Of a DNA stretch of 64,000 bases, positions 1-11,369 are shown one piece after another; the first letter of the stretch is position 1; each line of letters opens with the position of its first letter. Source of the stretch: Budorcas taxicolor (lineage: Eukaryota; Chordata; Mammalia; Artiodactyla; Bovidae); the NCBI RefSeq assembly GCF_023091745.1, contig NC_068925.1:77627085-77691084 (forward strand), written 5' to 3'. The notes beneath the pieces were generated by a model that did not search any database, was not told the origin of the DNA, and worked only from the letters and a program-made list of their open reading frames with translations. The position numbers were made by a program, and so were the translations under genes.

Positions 1-314
1 ATGGGGCTGCAAAAGTGTCAGCACACACTGAGAACACACGCCTATCAATAGTGTTTCTTTAAGCCCTCAGACTGCTTAACCTAACAGCCCTTTCTGGTTA
101 ATCTGAATCACCCAAAGAATGTCAGACATCATGCGATTCTCTAGTCTAGCCTATATTTTCTCATCTCTGGGCTTTCTGGGATGATGATTGAAAAAAATTA
201 TTAAACAGACTTTCAGCTGAACCGAGTCTGCAGACCAGAAAGGGGAGCTCTCGTGCCCTGTAATGATAACACAGCCCCAACAGGAAGAGGAAAGACCTTT
301 CCTGGAAGGACTCA

Positions 315-381
315 GCCAATGAAAACCCAAGAACTCTTTGTTTGCATAACCCTGCTGACTTCCTTTTCCCCTCTATAAAAG
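315..381 (+). promoter_or_regulatory. LTR core promoter: CCAAT and TATA boxes
   Basis: GCCAAT lies at 315-320 and TATAAAAG at 374-381, about 55 bp apart, which is normal Pol II promoter geometry. Transcription would run rightward from about 405-410, directly into the SINE. Whether it is active cannot be told from sequence. Confidence 0.4.
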
Positions 382-424
382 AGTTCTCCTCTTCATTTTT
401 GCTAGGGCCTTGCACATAGCTTGC

Positions 425-555
425 TGCTGCTGCTGCTAAGTCACTTCAGTCGTGTCCGACTCTTAGCGACCCCATGGACTGCAGCCTACCACGTTCCTCC
501 ATCCATGGGATTTTCCAGGCAAGAGTACTGGAGTGGGGTGCCACTGCCTTCTCCG
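425..555 (-). mobile_element. Bov-A2-type SINE, single unit
   Basis: Read on the minus strand it is a Bov-A unit ending in an (AGC)n tail, seen here as (GCT)n. A 13-bp target-site duplication with one mismatch flanks it: GCACATAGCTTGC at 412-424 and GCACATGGCTTGC at 556-568. It interrupts the LTR at 200-645. Confidence 0.85.
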
Positions 556-647
556 GCACATGGCTTGCAATGGTTGCAAATGTCAATTCTCTGCTAATCC
601 CAAATAAACCCACATTAGCTGGAGAAATAACTGGCAGTATATTTTTT

Positions 648-960
648 TTTTCCAGTCAGTTCAGTCGCTCAGTCGTGTCTGACTTTTTGCGACACCATGG
701 ACTGCAGCACACCAGGCTTCCCTGTTCTTCACCATCTCCCAGAGCTTGCTCAAACTCATGTCCATTGAGTCGGTAATGCCATCCAACCATCCCATCCTCT
801 GTCACCCCCTTCTCCTCCTGCCTTCAATCTTTCCCAGCATCAGGGTCTTTTCCAGTGAGTCAGTCCTTTGCATCAGGTGGCCAAAGTATTGGAGCTTCAG
901 CTTCAGCATCAGTTCTTCCAGTGAATATTAGGGACTGATTTCCTTTAGGATGGACTGGTG
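648..960 (-). mobile_element. BovB LINE 3' end, 5'-truncated
   Basis: Antisense copy of the BovB 3' end, starting with the CAGTTCAGT-type terminus and running back into the C-terminal coding region. It is severely 5'-truncated, as is usual for target-primed LINE insertions. Frames are broken. Confidence 0.85.
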
Positions 961-1699
961 GTTTAGGTCAACACAATTAACTAACACTGACTGTATCACC
1001 AGGCTGGTCGCTAATATCTTTTCAATGCAAATGACACTCTCTACTATGTTCTTGTGTGTGCACGGAGACAAAAAGACTCCTCTGTGCATGCTCCCTCAGC
1101 CTGTCAGGTAAATGCCCTGTCAGAATGTAAGAGAGAATAAAGACATATCTCTCCCCCACCCCAAAAGCTCACAGCAATGATTGCAGGGAGGAAAAATGGT
1201 GCAAGCATGCACACACACACACAATTAGGAAAATCTGTGCCAGGATGCAAAAAAGGAAACAGCGGAATGGAAAAAGGAACACGCGCAGCAGTCCAGAAAA
1301 GGCTCGAATCTAAGCATGTAAGTCCAAATAATGCAAATCAATTTCCAGGCTAGATTCGTGGAAAGACAAAGGAATTGGAGGTGATGGGTGCCTCTGAAAA
1401 CAAGGTGAGGCTGGAAAGAGGAGAGATGTTTGAAAGTCTGTTTAAAATGGCATTTAACCCTGATCGCCTCCATTCCATGCAAGAAAGCAAATATACTTTC
1501 CCAAAGGGAAGACAGTATTAATAGCTGGACAGCATAGGATCACCAACATTTGCAGAAAGTCTAACATAAAAGGCCGAGACAATATGAAAAAAGAAAGAAA
1601 CAGGAAAAATGGGGGAAAAAATTTTAGACATGTAATTATTATACTCAGACAAGTTATTGAGTCTCTGAAATAAAAACTAGGTACTTTTTTTTTTAATGA
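961..1699. other. Unassigned sequence
   Basis: No gene or clear repeat is recognised, except a short (CA)n run at about 1208-1223. Purine-rich text near 1560-1620 may be the start of the L1-like relic that follows. Confidence 0.4.
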
Positions 1700-2640
1700 A
1701 CATTTAGAGAATACGAAAGCTCTCGGAAGTAAACAATAGAGAAAATAAAGTGAAAAAGTAATTGGCTAATTGGCAAAGGAATTGGAGGAAAAAGTTGAGA
1801 AAATATCCCTAATTAGCATGAAAATCAGAAAGAGAAAAAGACAAGAAAACTCCACTATCAAGCCAGGAAGTTCAACAACAGAACTAAGGGACAACAAAGA
1901 AATAGAAGACGTTATCAAAGAAACAGGGAGAGAACGTTTCCTAGAATAAAGGACATGAAATCTGAAACTGAAGGGGCCACGCCCAGTTCGTTGCATAGAA
2001 GGAGACTCAGTTTACATAGTCAGGAAGATTCAGAACACCAGGGTTAATGTGAAGATTTTAAATGTGTTCAGGTCTCAAAACAAGCAGAAAACCAAATCAC
2101 ATAAATAGGATCCTCCCGCCCCTGAAATTGGAAAAATGCCTTCAAACCTCCATGGCGTGAAGTCCCTGGCAGTCCAGTGGTTAAGACCCTGAGCTTTCAC
2201 TGCTGGGGACCCAGGTTCCACCCCTAGTCAGGGAATTAAGATCCCACAAGCTATGCTGTGTAACCAAAAAGACAGCTCCGTGCAAATGATTCCTTCTCTA
2301 ACATCTTAAACCCCACCAAACTGTCAGCCAAGGATAAGGAGAGAATGAAAACACTTTCAGAAATGCAAGGTGTTAGAAGTTTACCTCCCATACCTGCCGT
2401 TTCAGAAAGCTGCTAGGGAATGTGTCCACAACGAAATGAAGGAGTAACAGAGAAAGACGGAGACATGAAATCCAGGGGCTGAGGGACACAACACAAGTGG
2501 GGGGAGTACTGAGTAAAAGGAATTCCTAGAGTAATGGCGACAGAAATACCAAGATAACAGCATCAGCTGGCAGAGAGAGCAATGAGATTAGAGCAGAGAT
2601 CCCCGGAGTGCTGTCTCTAAGAATAATATGACTGATTGAA
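1700..2640 (+). mobile_element. Ancient L1-like relic
   Basis: A-rich sense-strand text with the feel of an old L1 or HAL1 5'/ORF region. All frames are heavily broken. A CHR SINE at 2157-2275 interrupts it. The assignment is by general resemblance only. Confidence 0.35.
2157..2275 (+). mobile_element. CHR-type tRNA-derived SINE
   Basis: It contains the CHR signature of a tRNA-like head (CCTGGCAGTCCAGTGGTTAA), then a degenerate B-box near GGTTCCACCC and a 'CAGGGAATTAAGATCCCACA' body. No BovB-derived body follows, which separates it from Bov-tA. Confidence 0.75.
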
Positions 2641-2675
2641 TAGCTAATATTTGTGATCCTGTTCAGGGGAGAATG

Positions 2676-2880
2676 GGCTTTCCTGGTAGCTCAGACAGTA
2701 AAGCATCTGCCTACAATGTGGGAGACCCAGGTTCAATCCCTGGGTCGGGAAGATCCCCTGGAGCAGGAAATGGCAACCCACTCCAGTATTCTTGCCTGGA
2801 AAATCCCGTGGACCGAGGAGCCTGGTAGGCTACAGTCCATGGGGTCACAAAGAGTCTGACATGACTGAGCAACTTCACCA
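2676..2880 (+). mobile_element. Bov-tA SINE
   Basis: Full structure in sense: tRNA-like head with B-box GGTTCAATCC, linker with GGAAGATCCCCTGGAG, then the BovB-derived body ending at GACTGAGCAACTTCACC. A 68-codon open frame across it is a SINE by-product. Confidence 0.9.
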
Positions 2881-3387
2881 TCAGGGGAAAATTAGCTGTA
2901 AAATAACTGGTACAAAAACCAAGGGAATAAAAATAGGAGGCAACAATTTACATCAAGAGAAAGAAACAGTTCCTGAAACAAAATAGAGTGGTAGAAAACG
3001 ATGTGACTTCGCTGTGAATAATAGTTAAACGCTGTCATTTTACTGCATGTTGATTTATCTACAAATGGTAAGACAACCACTGAGGGCAGGTGGAAGGGGG
3101 GACAGAGGACAGAGAAGATATCCGTGCAAGATAGAATAGTCCTTGCCTACTGCGGCAGGAGTGCTAAGCGCAATTTTTAGAATTAGGTAAATAGACAAGA
3201 TCAAAGAGCTCAAAAAGAAGTGCTTAAGGTAACAGTAGTAAGGAGGTGGGGAGAATGGGGCTGGTACTGCTGTTTTGCATGAGAAAACTAGAGGTACTAG
3301 GATTTTGAAATTAAAAGCTTTTCATCAAAGCTTTGTCCTGTGTGTGCATGCATGGGTGTGTGGCTTTGGAAGTAACCTTTAAGATGT
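2881..3387. other. Unassigned sequence
   Basis: No gene or confident repeat. It may continue the old L1-like relic to its left. Confidence 0.3.
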
Positions 3388-4233
3388 AGTGTTGTTCAGT
3401 GACTCAGCCATGTCTGGCCAGGCCTCCCTGTCCTTCACCATCTCCAGGAGCTTGCTCAAACTCAGGTCCATTGAGTCAGGGATGCCATCCAACCATCTCA
3501 TCCTCTGTTGTCCCCTTCTTCTCTATCCTCAATCTTTCCCAGCATCAGAGTCTTTTCAAATGAGTCAGTTCTTCGCATCAGGTGGCCAAAGTATTAGAGT
3601 TTCAGCTTCAACATTAGTCCTTCCAATGAACACTCAGGACTGATCTCCTTTAGATCGGACTGGCTGGATCTCCTTGCAGTCCAAGGGACTCTCAAGAGTC
3701 ATCTCCAACACCACAGTTCAAAAGCATCAATTCTTCGGTGCTCAGCTTTCTTTAGGAAAAGGCAAAGGCAACCCACTCCAGTGTTCTTGCCTGGAAAATC
3801 CCATGGACAGAGGAGCCTGGTGGGCTGCAATCTATGGGGTCACACAGAGTCGGACACGACTGAAGTGACCTAGCAGCAGCAGCAGCAGCTTTCTTTATGG
3901 TCCAACTCTCACATCCATACATGATTACTGGAAAAACCATAGCTTTGACTAGATGGACTTTGTTGGCAAAGTAATGGCTCTGCTTTTTAATACACTGTCT
4001 AAGTTTGTCACAGCTTTTCTTCCAAGGAGTAAGTGTCTTTAAATTTCATGGCTGCAGTCACCATCTGCAATGATTTTAGAGCCCAAGAAAATAAAATCTG
4101 TCACTGTTTACATTTTTTCCCCATCTATTTGCCATGAAGTGATGGGACCAGATGCCATGATCTTAGTTTTCTGAATTTGAGTTTCGAGTGAGCTTTTTCA
4201 CTCCCCTCTTCCATGCGCATCAGGAGGCTCTTG
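3388..4233 (-). mobile_element. BovB LINE, antisense, interrupted by a SINE
   Basis: An antisense BovB piece from near the 3' end (3388) back into the RT C-terminal region (about 4233), with frameshifts and stops throughout. A Bov-A SINE at 3755-3886 splits it with a clean duplication. The true 3' terminal repeat is missing or diverged at the left edge. Confidence 0.9.
3755..3886 (+). mobile_element. Bov-A2-type SINE, single unit, inserted in BovB
   Basis: One Bov-A unit with an (AGC)n tail. A perfect 11-bp target-site duplication AGCTTTCTTTA occurs at 3744-3754 and 3887-3897, and the BovB text resumes without loss on the right. This shows SINE insertion after the BovB copy was in place. Confidence 0.92.
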
Positions 4234-4335
4234 CATATACAGGTATTCATACCACATCTTTTTATCAATTCATCTCTTGACAAACACATAGGTTGTCTTC
4301 CATACCTGGGATATTAATAATGCTTCAATTGTATC
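4234..4335 (-). mobile_element. L1 3'-end relic (short)
   Basis: Text such as TTGTCTTCCATACCTGGGAT matches the antisense of the old mammalian L1 3' region. Short and diverged. Confidence 0.4.
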
Positions 4336-4875
4336 TTTTGCATTTTAATATAATTAACCTGGGGCAAGGACCTCTGCCAAGGCTACTGAAAGTGGAGGAT
4401 TTTTAATTTAGACTTCATAAAATCATAACATACTTGTACATCTGGTTCACCTTATCTTTGTGGTTCAAAGAACATAAATATTCTAGAGTCTCTCCTTTTG
4501 ATTTTGTCTTTCTCCCCCAACTTGTGAGCTTATATATTCCTTTGAATTCACGCATTCTCTTTCTAGTCATCAACCCTCTTACACTGTCCTTCCCGTTACT
4601 TCTCTTTCTGACCCAAACTACCAGTTCAACACATGGCATCTGCAGTAGGCTGAGACCTCAGGCCAGGAACCTGGAGCTGGAGTGCAGCAGCGCAGCGCAT
4701 GTTCACCCCTAACCAGCCCACAGCATAAGTCAAGGCCGTAAACCCAGGAATGGGGGAGACAGGAAAGGGGATTTTTAAATATTGCTCACCAATTAGGCAA
4801 CGTCTCATTTCAAATGTATTTGTTACTTTCTATGAATCCTTCAGCAAAATAAACAAAAAATATATATGCACATGT
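4336..4875. other. Unassigned sequence
   Basis: No gene or confident repeat recognised. Open frames of 60-92 codons overlap on both strands here without start context, motifs or family resemblance, so none is called. Confidence 0.35.
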
Positions 4876-5095
4876 GAAAGTGTGTGAAATTGTTAGTCAC
4901 TTTAGTTGTGTCTGACTCTTTGAGATCGCCTGGACTGTAGCCTGCCAGGCTCCTCTGTCCATGGGATTCTCCAGGCAAGAATACTGCAGTGGGTTGCCAT
5001 GCCCTTCTTCAGGGGATCTTCCTGACCCAGGGATCGAACCTGGCTCTCCTGCATTACAGGCAGATTCTTTACCATCTGAGCCACCAGGGAAGCCA
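4876..5095 (-). mobile_element. Bov-tA SINE
   Basis: Antisense full-length copy: body first (GTCACTTTAGTTGTGTCTGA), then linker, then the head ending GCCACCAGGGAAGCC on the right. Confidence 0.9.
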
Positions 5096-5884
5096 TATAC
5101 ACACATATATGCTCATATAATTACCTCCCAATGTATCTCTTTCCTAAATTTTTGTATATAATATTTTCCAATTTGATGACTCACTGTACAGCTGATACAT
5201 TCTATCTAGAATGACAGTACTGCAGTGGCCAAAGTATTAGTCCACTTTCTACTTTAAGGCAGAGTTTAAGTATTTCCTATCTCATCTGTATAAAAATAAT
5301 GCAATATTTATAAGTTTTAGAATCTTGCTCTCAGGGTCTTTGCTGCATATGGCTTCAGAGTCCCTGGGGAGGATCTAATTTCCCTGAGGTGGATTTCCAC
5401 ATAAACCCCAGGATCAGATAATCCCCGCCCAGATGCTACCAGGCTGCTGCTCTGGGATTTGGCTTTAACCCTGGGGGCAGTGGCCAGATTCTAATTTTGG
5501 GAAATGCATATTGGCAATCAAAATTTTCCTGGACTTTCAGTTCATTCTCATGCTTTTCTTTATTTCTGGTGCTAATCCATGTGTTTAATGTTTGTTTGCT
5601 GGGTTAAAGAGGAGATACGTTCTGATGAGAATGGAATGGGATAGAACATAGATGAAAAACATTTAGGGAAATCAGGGAAAGACGGACTCCAGAGAACATT
5701 CTTGCATCTTATATTTGTCTCTCCTTGTCCTTTTCCTCTATCTACTTTGTTGACCAAATAATTCTTGTCCAAATTTAGATCAAAAGCAAGTTTAACTAAA
5801 ATAGAGATCAAGAAGAATAACGAAATGGCCATTTTTACCATCAAAAACTCTCTACATGTTCTATGTCTATGGATTCCTTTACTT
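5096..5884. other. Unassigned sequence
   Basis: No gene recognised. An open frame of 107 codons on the minus strand (5572-5895) has low complexity and runs into the L1 boundary, so it is not called. 5335-5515 is less AT-rich and could be an old MER element. Confidence 0.35.
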
Positions 5885-7127
5885 ATGTATTTCATTGCAT
5901 TTATTTACTTTTTGTTGAAGTATAGTTGACTTATTATATTAGTTTCAAGTGTGGAACAGAGTGACTTGATGTTCTTGTGTATTACACGTCATATAAACCT
6001 ATTATAAATCTAGACTATATTTTCTGTGCTATACATTGCATCCCTGTGACATTTATTTTATAACCGGTAATTGATACATCTTAATCCCCTTCAGCTGTTC
6101 TGTCCCCCTCCCCCCACACCCCTCTGGCACCCACTAATCTGTTCTCTGTATATGTGAGTCTGTTTTGTGATATTTGCTTATTTGTTTTTGTACATTCCAC
6201 ATATAAATGAAAGTACACAGTATTTGCCTTTCTCTGACTTATTTCACTTAGGATAATACCGTTCAGGCCCACCCAGTTTGTCTCAAATGGCAAGATTCCA
6301 TTCTTTTTGTGGCTGAGTAATATTCCTTTGTGTGCGCATATCCATTACCCATTCATCTTCTGGCGCGCACGAAGGTGGCGTCCATAGCTTGGCTCTTGTT
6401 ACAAGACGCTATGAACACTGGAGTAAACATATCTTTATGGATTATTCTTTATGTTTTCTTCAGATAAATATGCAGGAGCAGACTTGATGGGCTGTATAGC
6501 ACTTCTATCTTTTGAGGAACCTCCATACTGTTTTTCACCTTGGCTGTACCAATTTACAATCTTACCAACAGCAAACAAGTGTCCCCATTTCTCCACATCC
6601 TTGCCAACCCTTACTATTTCTTATCTTTTTGATGATATCCGCTGTAACAGATGCACGGTGACATCTCACTGTAGTTTTGATTTGCATTTCCCTGATAATT
6701 AGTGCTATTGAGCATCTTTTCTCGTCCCTGTTGGCCATTTGCTTGACTTCTTTGTAGAAATGTCTATTCAGGTCCTCTGCCTATTTTTTAAATCAGATTG
6801 TTTTTTCTATTGATTTGTATGAGTATGTTATATAGTTTGGATATTAACCCTTTCAGATGTTATCTTTGACAAATATCTGCTCCCATTAAGTAGGCTGCAT
6901 TTTGTTTCATTGATTATTTTCTTCACCGTGCAAACGTTTTTTAGTTTAATGTTGCCCTAATTGTTTATTTTTGTTGCCCTTGCCTGAGGAAACAGATTCA
7001 AAAAATATTGCTGAGACTGTTGTCAGAGTGTGTATTGCCTAAGCTTTCTTCTAGGAGATTTACGACTTCAGGTCTTACTTTTAAGTCTTTAAACCATTTT
7101 GAATTAATTTTTGCATATTGTCTGATA

Positions 7128-7277
7128 TTCCCTGGGTGGGAAAGATCCCCTGGAGGAGGGCATGGCAACCCACTCCAGTTTTCTTGCCTGGAGAATCCCA
7201 CGGACAGAGGAGCCTGGCGGGCTACTGTCCATAGGGTCACAGAGTTGGACGCGACGGAGCAACTTAGCACAGACACG
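7128..7277 (+). mobile_element. Bov-tA SINE lacking its tRNA head
   Basis: Only the linker and BovB-derived body are present, from CTGGGTGGGAAAGATCCCCT to GGAGCAACTTAGCAC. Inserted into the antisense L1, which continues at about 7278. Confidence 0.85.
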
Positions 7278-7484
7278 TAATGTCTCATTCTCTCTACATG
7301 TAGCTGTTCACTTTTCCCAACACAACTTATTGAAGAGACTGTATTTTTTCCCCGTTGCATATTCTCGCCTTGCCTCTCTTTTCATAGTCATTGAACATAT
7401 GTGCGTGGGTCTCCTTCCGGGCTTTCTGGCGTGTTCCATTCTTCTGTCTGTTTTGGCGCCAGGAACATGCTGCTTTGATCACTG

Positions 7485-7681
7485 TGCGTGTGAGCTTGGT
7501 TGTGTCTGACTCTTTGTGGCCCTAGAGACTCCTCTGTCCATGGGATTATCCAGGCAAGAGCAGTGAAATGGGTTGCCGTCTCCTACTCTGGGTGATCTTC
7601 CTGACGCGGATAGAACGCACACCTTTTGCATCTCCTGCATTGGCAGGCAGATTCTGTACCAGTGAGTCACCTGGGAAGTCC
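7485..7681 (-). mobile_element. Bov-tA SINE
   Basis: Antisense copy with body and head; the head ends at GAGTCACCTGGGAAGTCC. Inside the antisense L1, which resumes at about 7682. Confidence 0.87.
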
Positions 7682-8870
7682 TTGCTTCCTGTAGCTTTGT
7701 ATCATCGTCTGAAGTCAAGGAGCCTGATACCTCCAGCTTTGTACTTCTTTCTCAAGATTGCTTTGGCTCTTTGGGGTCTGATGTGGTTTCATATGGATTT
7801 TAGGATTATTTGTTCTAGCTCTGTGAAAAATGCCATGGGCATTTTGATAGGAATGGCACTGAATCTGTAGATGCCGTAGGTAATGTGTTCATTTTAACAA
7901 TATTGATCCTTCTAATGCAAGAACACAGTATATCTTTCGATCTGTTTGTGTCATCTTCAGTTTTTTTCATCAAAGTCTTACAGGTTTCTGACCATGGTGT
8001 CTTTAACCTCCTTAGGTAGATCTATTCCTGGGTGTTTTATTCTTTATGATGCAATGGTAAGTGGGATTGTTTCCTTAATTGCTCTCAAAGTTCATTGTTA
8101 GTGTATAGACACGCAACAGATTTCTGTATATTAATTTTGTATTCTGCAACTTCACTGAATTTATTGATAAGCTCTAGTAGTTTTCTGATGACGTATTTCA
8201 GATTTTCTACGAGTAGTATGATGTCATCTGCTAATACTGACAGTTTTCCTTCTTCCTTTCCAATTAGGATTCCTTTTATTTCTTTTTCTTCCCCTGCTAT
8301 GGCGATACTATGTTGAGTAAAAGTGGGGAGAGTGGGAATCTTTGACTTGTGGGTTTGTCATATATGGCCTTTATTATGTTGAGATATGTTACTTCTTTGC
8401 CCACTTTCTGGAGAGTTTTTGCCATAATGGTTGCTGCACTTTGTTAAAAGCCTTTTCTGTGTCTATTGAGATGATTATGGGATTTCTATTCTTCAATTTG
8501 TTTATGTGGTGTATCATTGACTGATTTGAAAATATTGAAAACCCCTTGCATCCTTGGGATAAATCCCACTTGATCATGGTGCATGATCCTTTTAATGTAT
8601 TACTGAACTCAATTTGCTAATATAATTTTGAGGATTTTTACATCCATGCTTATCAGGTACACTGACCTATAGTTTCCTTTTTTGTTAGGGTCTTTGTCTG
8701 ACTTTGGTAACAGAGTAATGCTGACCTTGTAGAGTTTGAAAGTATTCCCTCCTCTTCAGTTGTTTGAAATCATTTGGGAAGCACAGGTATTAAATCTTCT
8801 TTAAATAGTCAGTTGAACTTCCCTTGTGATCATATTAGGCCCACCTGTATACTCCAGGATAATTTACCCA

Positions 8871-9121
8871 TCTCAAGCACCTTTAATTTCATCACATCTG
8901 CAAAGTCCCTTTTTCTATGTTAGATAAAATATCAAACAGATTTCAGATGTTAGGATACAAAATCCTTAGGGGGAGGGTGCCTAACACAGGAATATTCATA
9001 TTCTTAAATGAAATATAATAGAATATATTATTAAAAACTGTGGATTTTAAAGCATTTCAACATAGCTTTCTAGGACAATCAGTAAAATTCTAACATAGCT
9101 TAAAAAATAGGTTATAACATT
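8871..9121. other. Unassigned sequence, possible ancient LTR scrap
   Basis: The stretch near CATCTGCAAAGTCCC at about 8898 is reminiscent of old mammalian LTR/MER text, but too little is left to name it. Confidence 0.3.
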
Positions 9122-10317
9122 CACTTCAGTTCAGTCACTTAGTCGTGTCCGACTCTTTGCGACCCCATGAATCGCAGCACGCCAGGCCTCCCTGTCCATC
9201 ACCAACTCCCAGAGTTCACTCAGACTCGCGTCCATTGAGTCAGTGATGCCATCCAGCCATCTCATCCTCGGTCGTCCCCTTCCTTCCTGCCCCCAATCCC
9301 TCCCAGCATCAGAGTCTTTTCCAATGAGTCAACTCTTCACATGAGGTGGCCAAAGTACTGGAGTTTCAGCTTTAGCATCATTCCTTCCAAAGAAATCCCA
9401 GGGCTGATCTCCTTCAGAATGGACTGGTTGGATCTCCTTGCAGTCCAAAGGACTCTCAAAAGTCTTCTCCAACACCACAGTTCAAAAGCATCAATTCTTC
9501 GGCGCTCAGCCTTCTTCACAGTCCGACTCTCACATCCATACATGACCACAGGAAAAACCATAGCCTTGACTAGACGGACCTTAGTCGGCAAAGTAATGTC
9601 TCTGCTTTTGAATATACTATCTAGGTTGGTCATAACTTTTCTTCCAAGGAGTAAGCGTCTTTTAATTTCATGGCTGCACTCACCATTTGCAGTGATTTTG
9701 GAGCCCCCCAAAATAAAGTCTGACACTGTTTCCACTGTTTCCCCATCTATTTCCCATGAAGTGATGGGACCGGATGCCTTGATCTTCGTTTTCTGAATGT
9801 TGAGCTTTAAGCCAACTTTTTCGCTCTTCTCTTTCACTTTCATCAAGAGGCTTTTTAGCGCCTCTTCACTTTCTGCCATAAGGGTGGTGTCATCTGCATA
9901 TCTGAGGTTACTGATATTTCTCCCGGCCATCTTGATTCCAGCTTGTGTTTCTTCCAGTCCAGCATTTCTCATGATGTACTCTGCATAGAAGTTAAACAAG
10001 CAGGGTGACAATATACAGCCTTGACGCAGTCCTTTTCCTATCTGGAACCAGTCTGTTGTTCCATGTCCAGTTCTAACTGTTGCTTCCTGACCTGTATACA
10101 TATTTCTCAAGAGGCAGGTTAGGTGGTCTGGTATTCCCATCTCTTCCAGAATTTTCCACAGTTTATTGTGATCCACACCGTCAAAGGCTTTGGCATAGTC
10201 AATAAAGCAGAAATAGATGTTTTTCTGGAACTCTCTTGCTTTTTTGATGATCCAGCAGATGTTGGCAATTTGATCTCTGGTTCCTCTGCCTTTTCTAAAA
10301 CCAGCATGCTCCATGAC
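9122..10317 (-). mobile_element. BovB LINE, antisense, about 1.2 kb
   Basis: A 5'-truncated antisense BovB from its 3' end (TTCAGTTCAGTCACTTAG at left) back through the RT domain to just upstream of the GFRKGRGTRDQI motif. It is among the least damaged copies in the window: one frame covers almost the whole RT and post-RT region. The right edge abuts an L1 3' fragment. Confidence 0.93.
9337..10314 (-). pseudogene. BovB reverse transcriptase fragment, 325 codons open
   Basis: This is the longest open frame in the window. It encodes most of the RTE-type reverse transcriptase and its C-terminal extension. Visible motifs in order: GFRKGRGTRDQI (5-16), motif A FIDYAKAFD (37-45, catalytic Asp39), motif B GKGLRQGCILSP (93-104), and the catalytic YADD box (139-142), followed by the region with NIQKTKI and VVMYGCES. 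All three catalytic aspartates are kept. The N-terminal endonuclease is missing because the copy is 5'-truncated, so no functional product is expected; an intact BovB polyprotein is roughly three times as long. The start codon is arbitrary, at the truncation edge. Retained openness points to a comparatively young insertion, not to selection. Confidence 0.85.
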
Positions 10318-10428
10318 CCAAGTGTTCTGCTCCTAGATATGTATTTGAACATATATGTTATGTCCATCAAAGCTATAGACTCAGATGTTTACAGCAGCAC
10401 TATTCATAGTAACCCAAAGCTTTTGTTG
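10318..10428 (+). mobile_element. L1 3'-end fragment between two BovB copies
   Basis: Text such as TTTACAGCAGCACTATTCAT is the standard sense L1 3' region. It lies between two antisense BovB copies and may be the original host sequence. Confidence 0.6.
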
Positions 10429-10429
10429 A

Positions 10430-11309
10430 TGTTGTTCACTTGCTCAGTTGTGTCCGACTCTTTGCGACCCCGTGAACGGCAGCACGCCAGGCTTCCCTGT
10501 CCTTCACCATCTCCAGGAGCTTGCTCAAACTCATGTCCATCGAGTCAGTGATGCCATCCAACCATCTCATCCTCTGTTGTCCCCTTCATCTCCTGCCTTC
10601 AATCTTTCCCAGCATCAGGGTCTTTTCTAATGAGTCAGTTCTTCGCATCAGGTAGCCAAAGTATTGGAACTTCAGCTTCAGTATCAGTCCTTCCAATGAA
10701 TATTTAGGACTAATTTCCTTTAGGATAGACTTGTTGGATCTCCTTTCAGTCCAAGGGACTCTAAAGAGTCTTCTCCAACACCACAGTTCAAAGGCATCAA
10801 TTCTTCAGTGCCCAGCCTTCTTCATGGTCCAACTCTCACATCCACATATGACCACTGGAAAACATAGACAGTCCTTTATTGGCAAAGTAGTATCTCTACT
10901 TTTTAATATGCTGTCCAGGTTTGTCATAGCTTTTCTTGCAAGGAGCAAGCATCTTTTAATTTCATGGCTGCAGTCACCGTCTGCAGTGATTTTGGAGCCC
11001 AAGAAAATAAAGTCTGTCACTGTTTCCACATTTTCCCCATCTATTTGCCATGAAGTGATGGGACCAGATGTCATGATCTTAGTTTTTTGAATGTTGAGTT
11101 TTAAGCCAGCTTTTTCACTCTCCTCTTTCATTTCCATCAAGAGGCTCTTTAGTTCTTCATTTTCTGCCATAAGGGTAGTGCCGTCTGCATTTCTAAGGTT
11201 ATTGATATTTCTCCTGGCAATCTTGAGTCCAGTTTGTGCTTCATCCAGCTCAGCATTTCTCGTGATGTACTCTGCATAGAAGTTAAATAAGCAAGATGAC
11301 AATAAACAT
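10430..11309 (-). mobile_element. BovB LINE, antisense, about 0.9 kb
   Basis: A second antisense BovB, from the 3' end to just before the motif B region. It is more decayed than its neighbour at 9122-10317. In the longest minus-strand frame (10805-11332) the RT catalytic box reads NADG instead of YADD. A deletion near 10865-10880 removes part of the post-RT coding region. Confidence 0.9.
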
Positions 11310-11369
11310 TGTAGCAAAATGGCAACTCTCATTCACAACCCCCTGAAAGTGACTTAATGAAGCTCAGTT
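11310..11369. other. Short unassigned spacer
   Basis: It lies between the BovB 5' truncation point and the LTR-like scrap; no feature seen. Confidence 0.3.

Larger units (their letters stand above)
200..645 (+). mobile_element. Old retroviral LTR fragment, split by a Bov-A SINE
   Basis: The stretch has the order expected of a solo LTR: a CCAAT box near 315, a TATAAAAG box near 374, then after the SINE at 425-555 an AATAAA signal near 602. The text resembles mammalian ERV1-type MER LTRs, but the exact family is uncertain. The SINE sits in the presumed R region, and the following BovB end cuts off the 3' side. No retroviral coding sequence adjoins it. Confidence 0.5.
5885..8870 (-). mobile_element. 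Long antisense L1 LINE (3'UTR and part of ORF2), with two SINE insertions
   Basis: Reading left to right this is the reverse complement of an L1: 3'UTR from about 5885 to 6900, then ORF2 C-terminal region to about 8870. The minus-strand frame at 8389-8577 keeps recognisable ORF2 RT text (IISIDTEKAFNKVQQPLWQK). Many stops and frameshifts show it is dead. SINEs at 7128-7277 and 7485-7681 sit inside it, and the L1 text resumes after each. It is 5'-truncated, with no ORF1 or 5'UTR. Confidence 0.88.

Noticed and set aside
2676..2760. tRNA-like sequences with B-boxes (here and in all Bov-tA and CHR SINEs)
   Set aside because: They are SINE heads. They lack a full cloverleaf and proper acceptor stem, and continue into SINE bodies, so no tRNA genes are called.
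5335..5515. Possible MER5-like DNA transposon
   Set aside because: Similarity was too vague to place terminal repeats or core, so it is left as unassigned.
9341..10551. Plus-strand frames of 142-151 codons at 9341-9796 and 10123-10551
   Set aside because: They are the reverse strand of BovB RT coding sequence. The same shadow recurs at 10731, 13990, 17185, 20139, 25156 and 57306, so it is a family property and not a gene.
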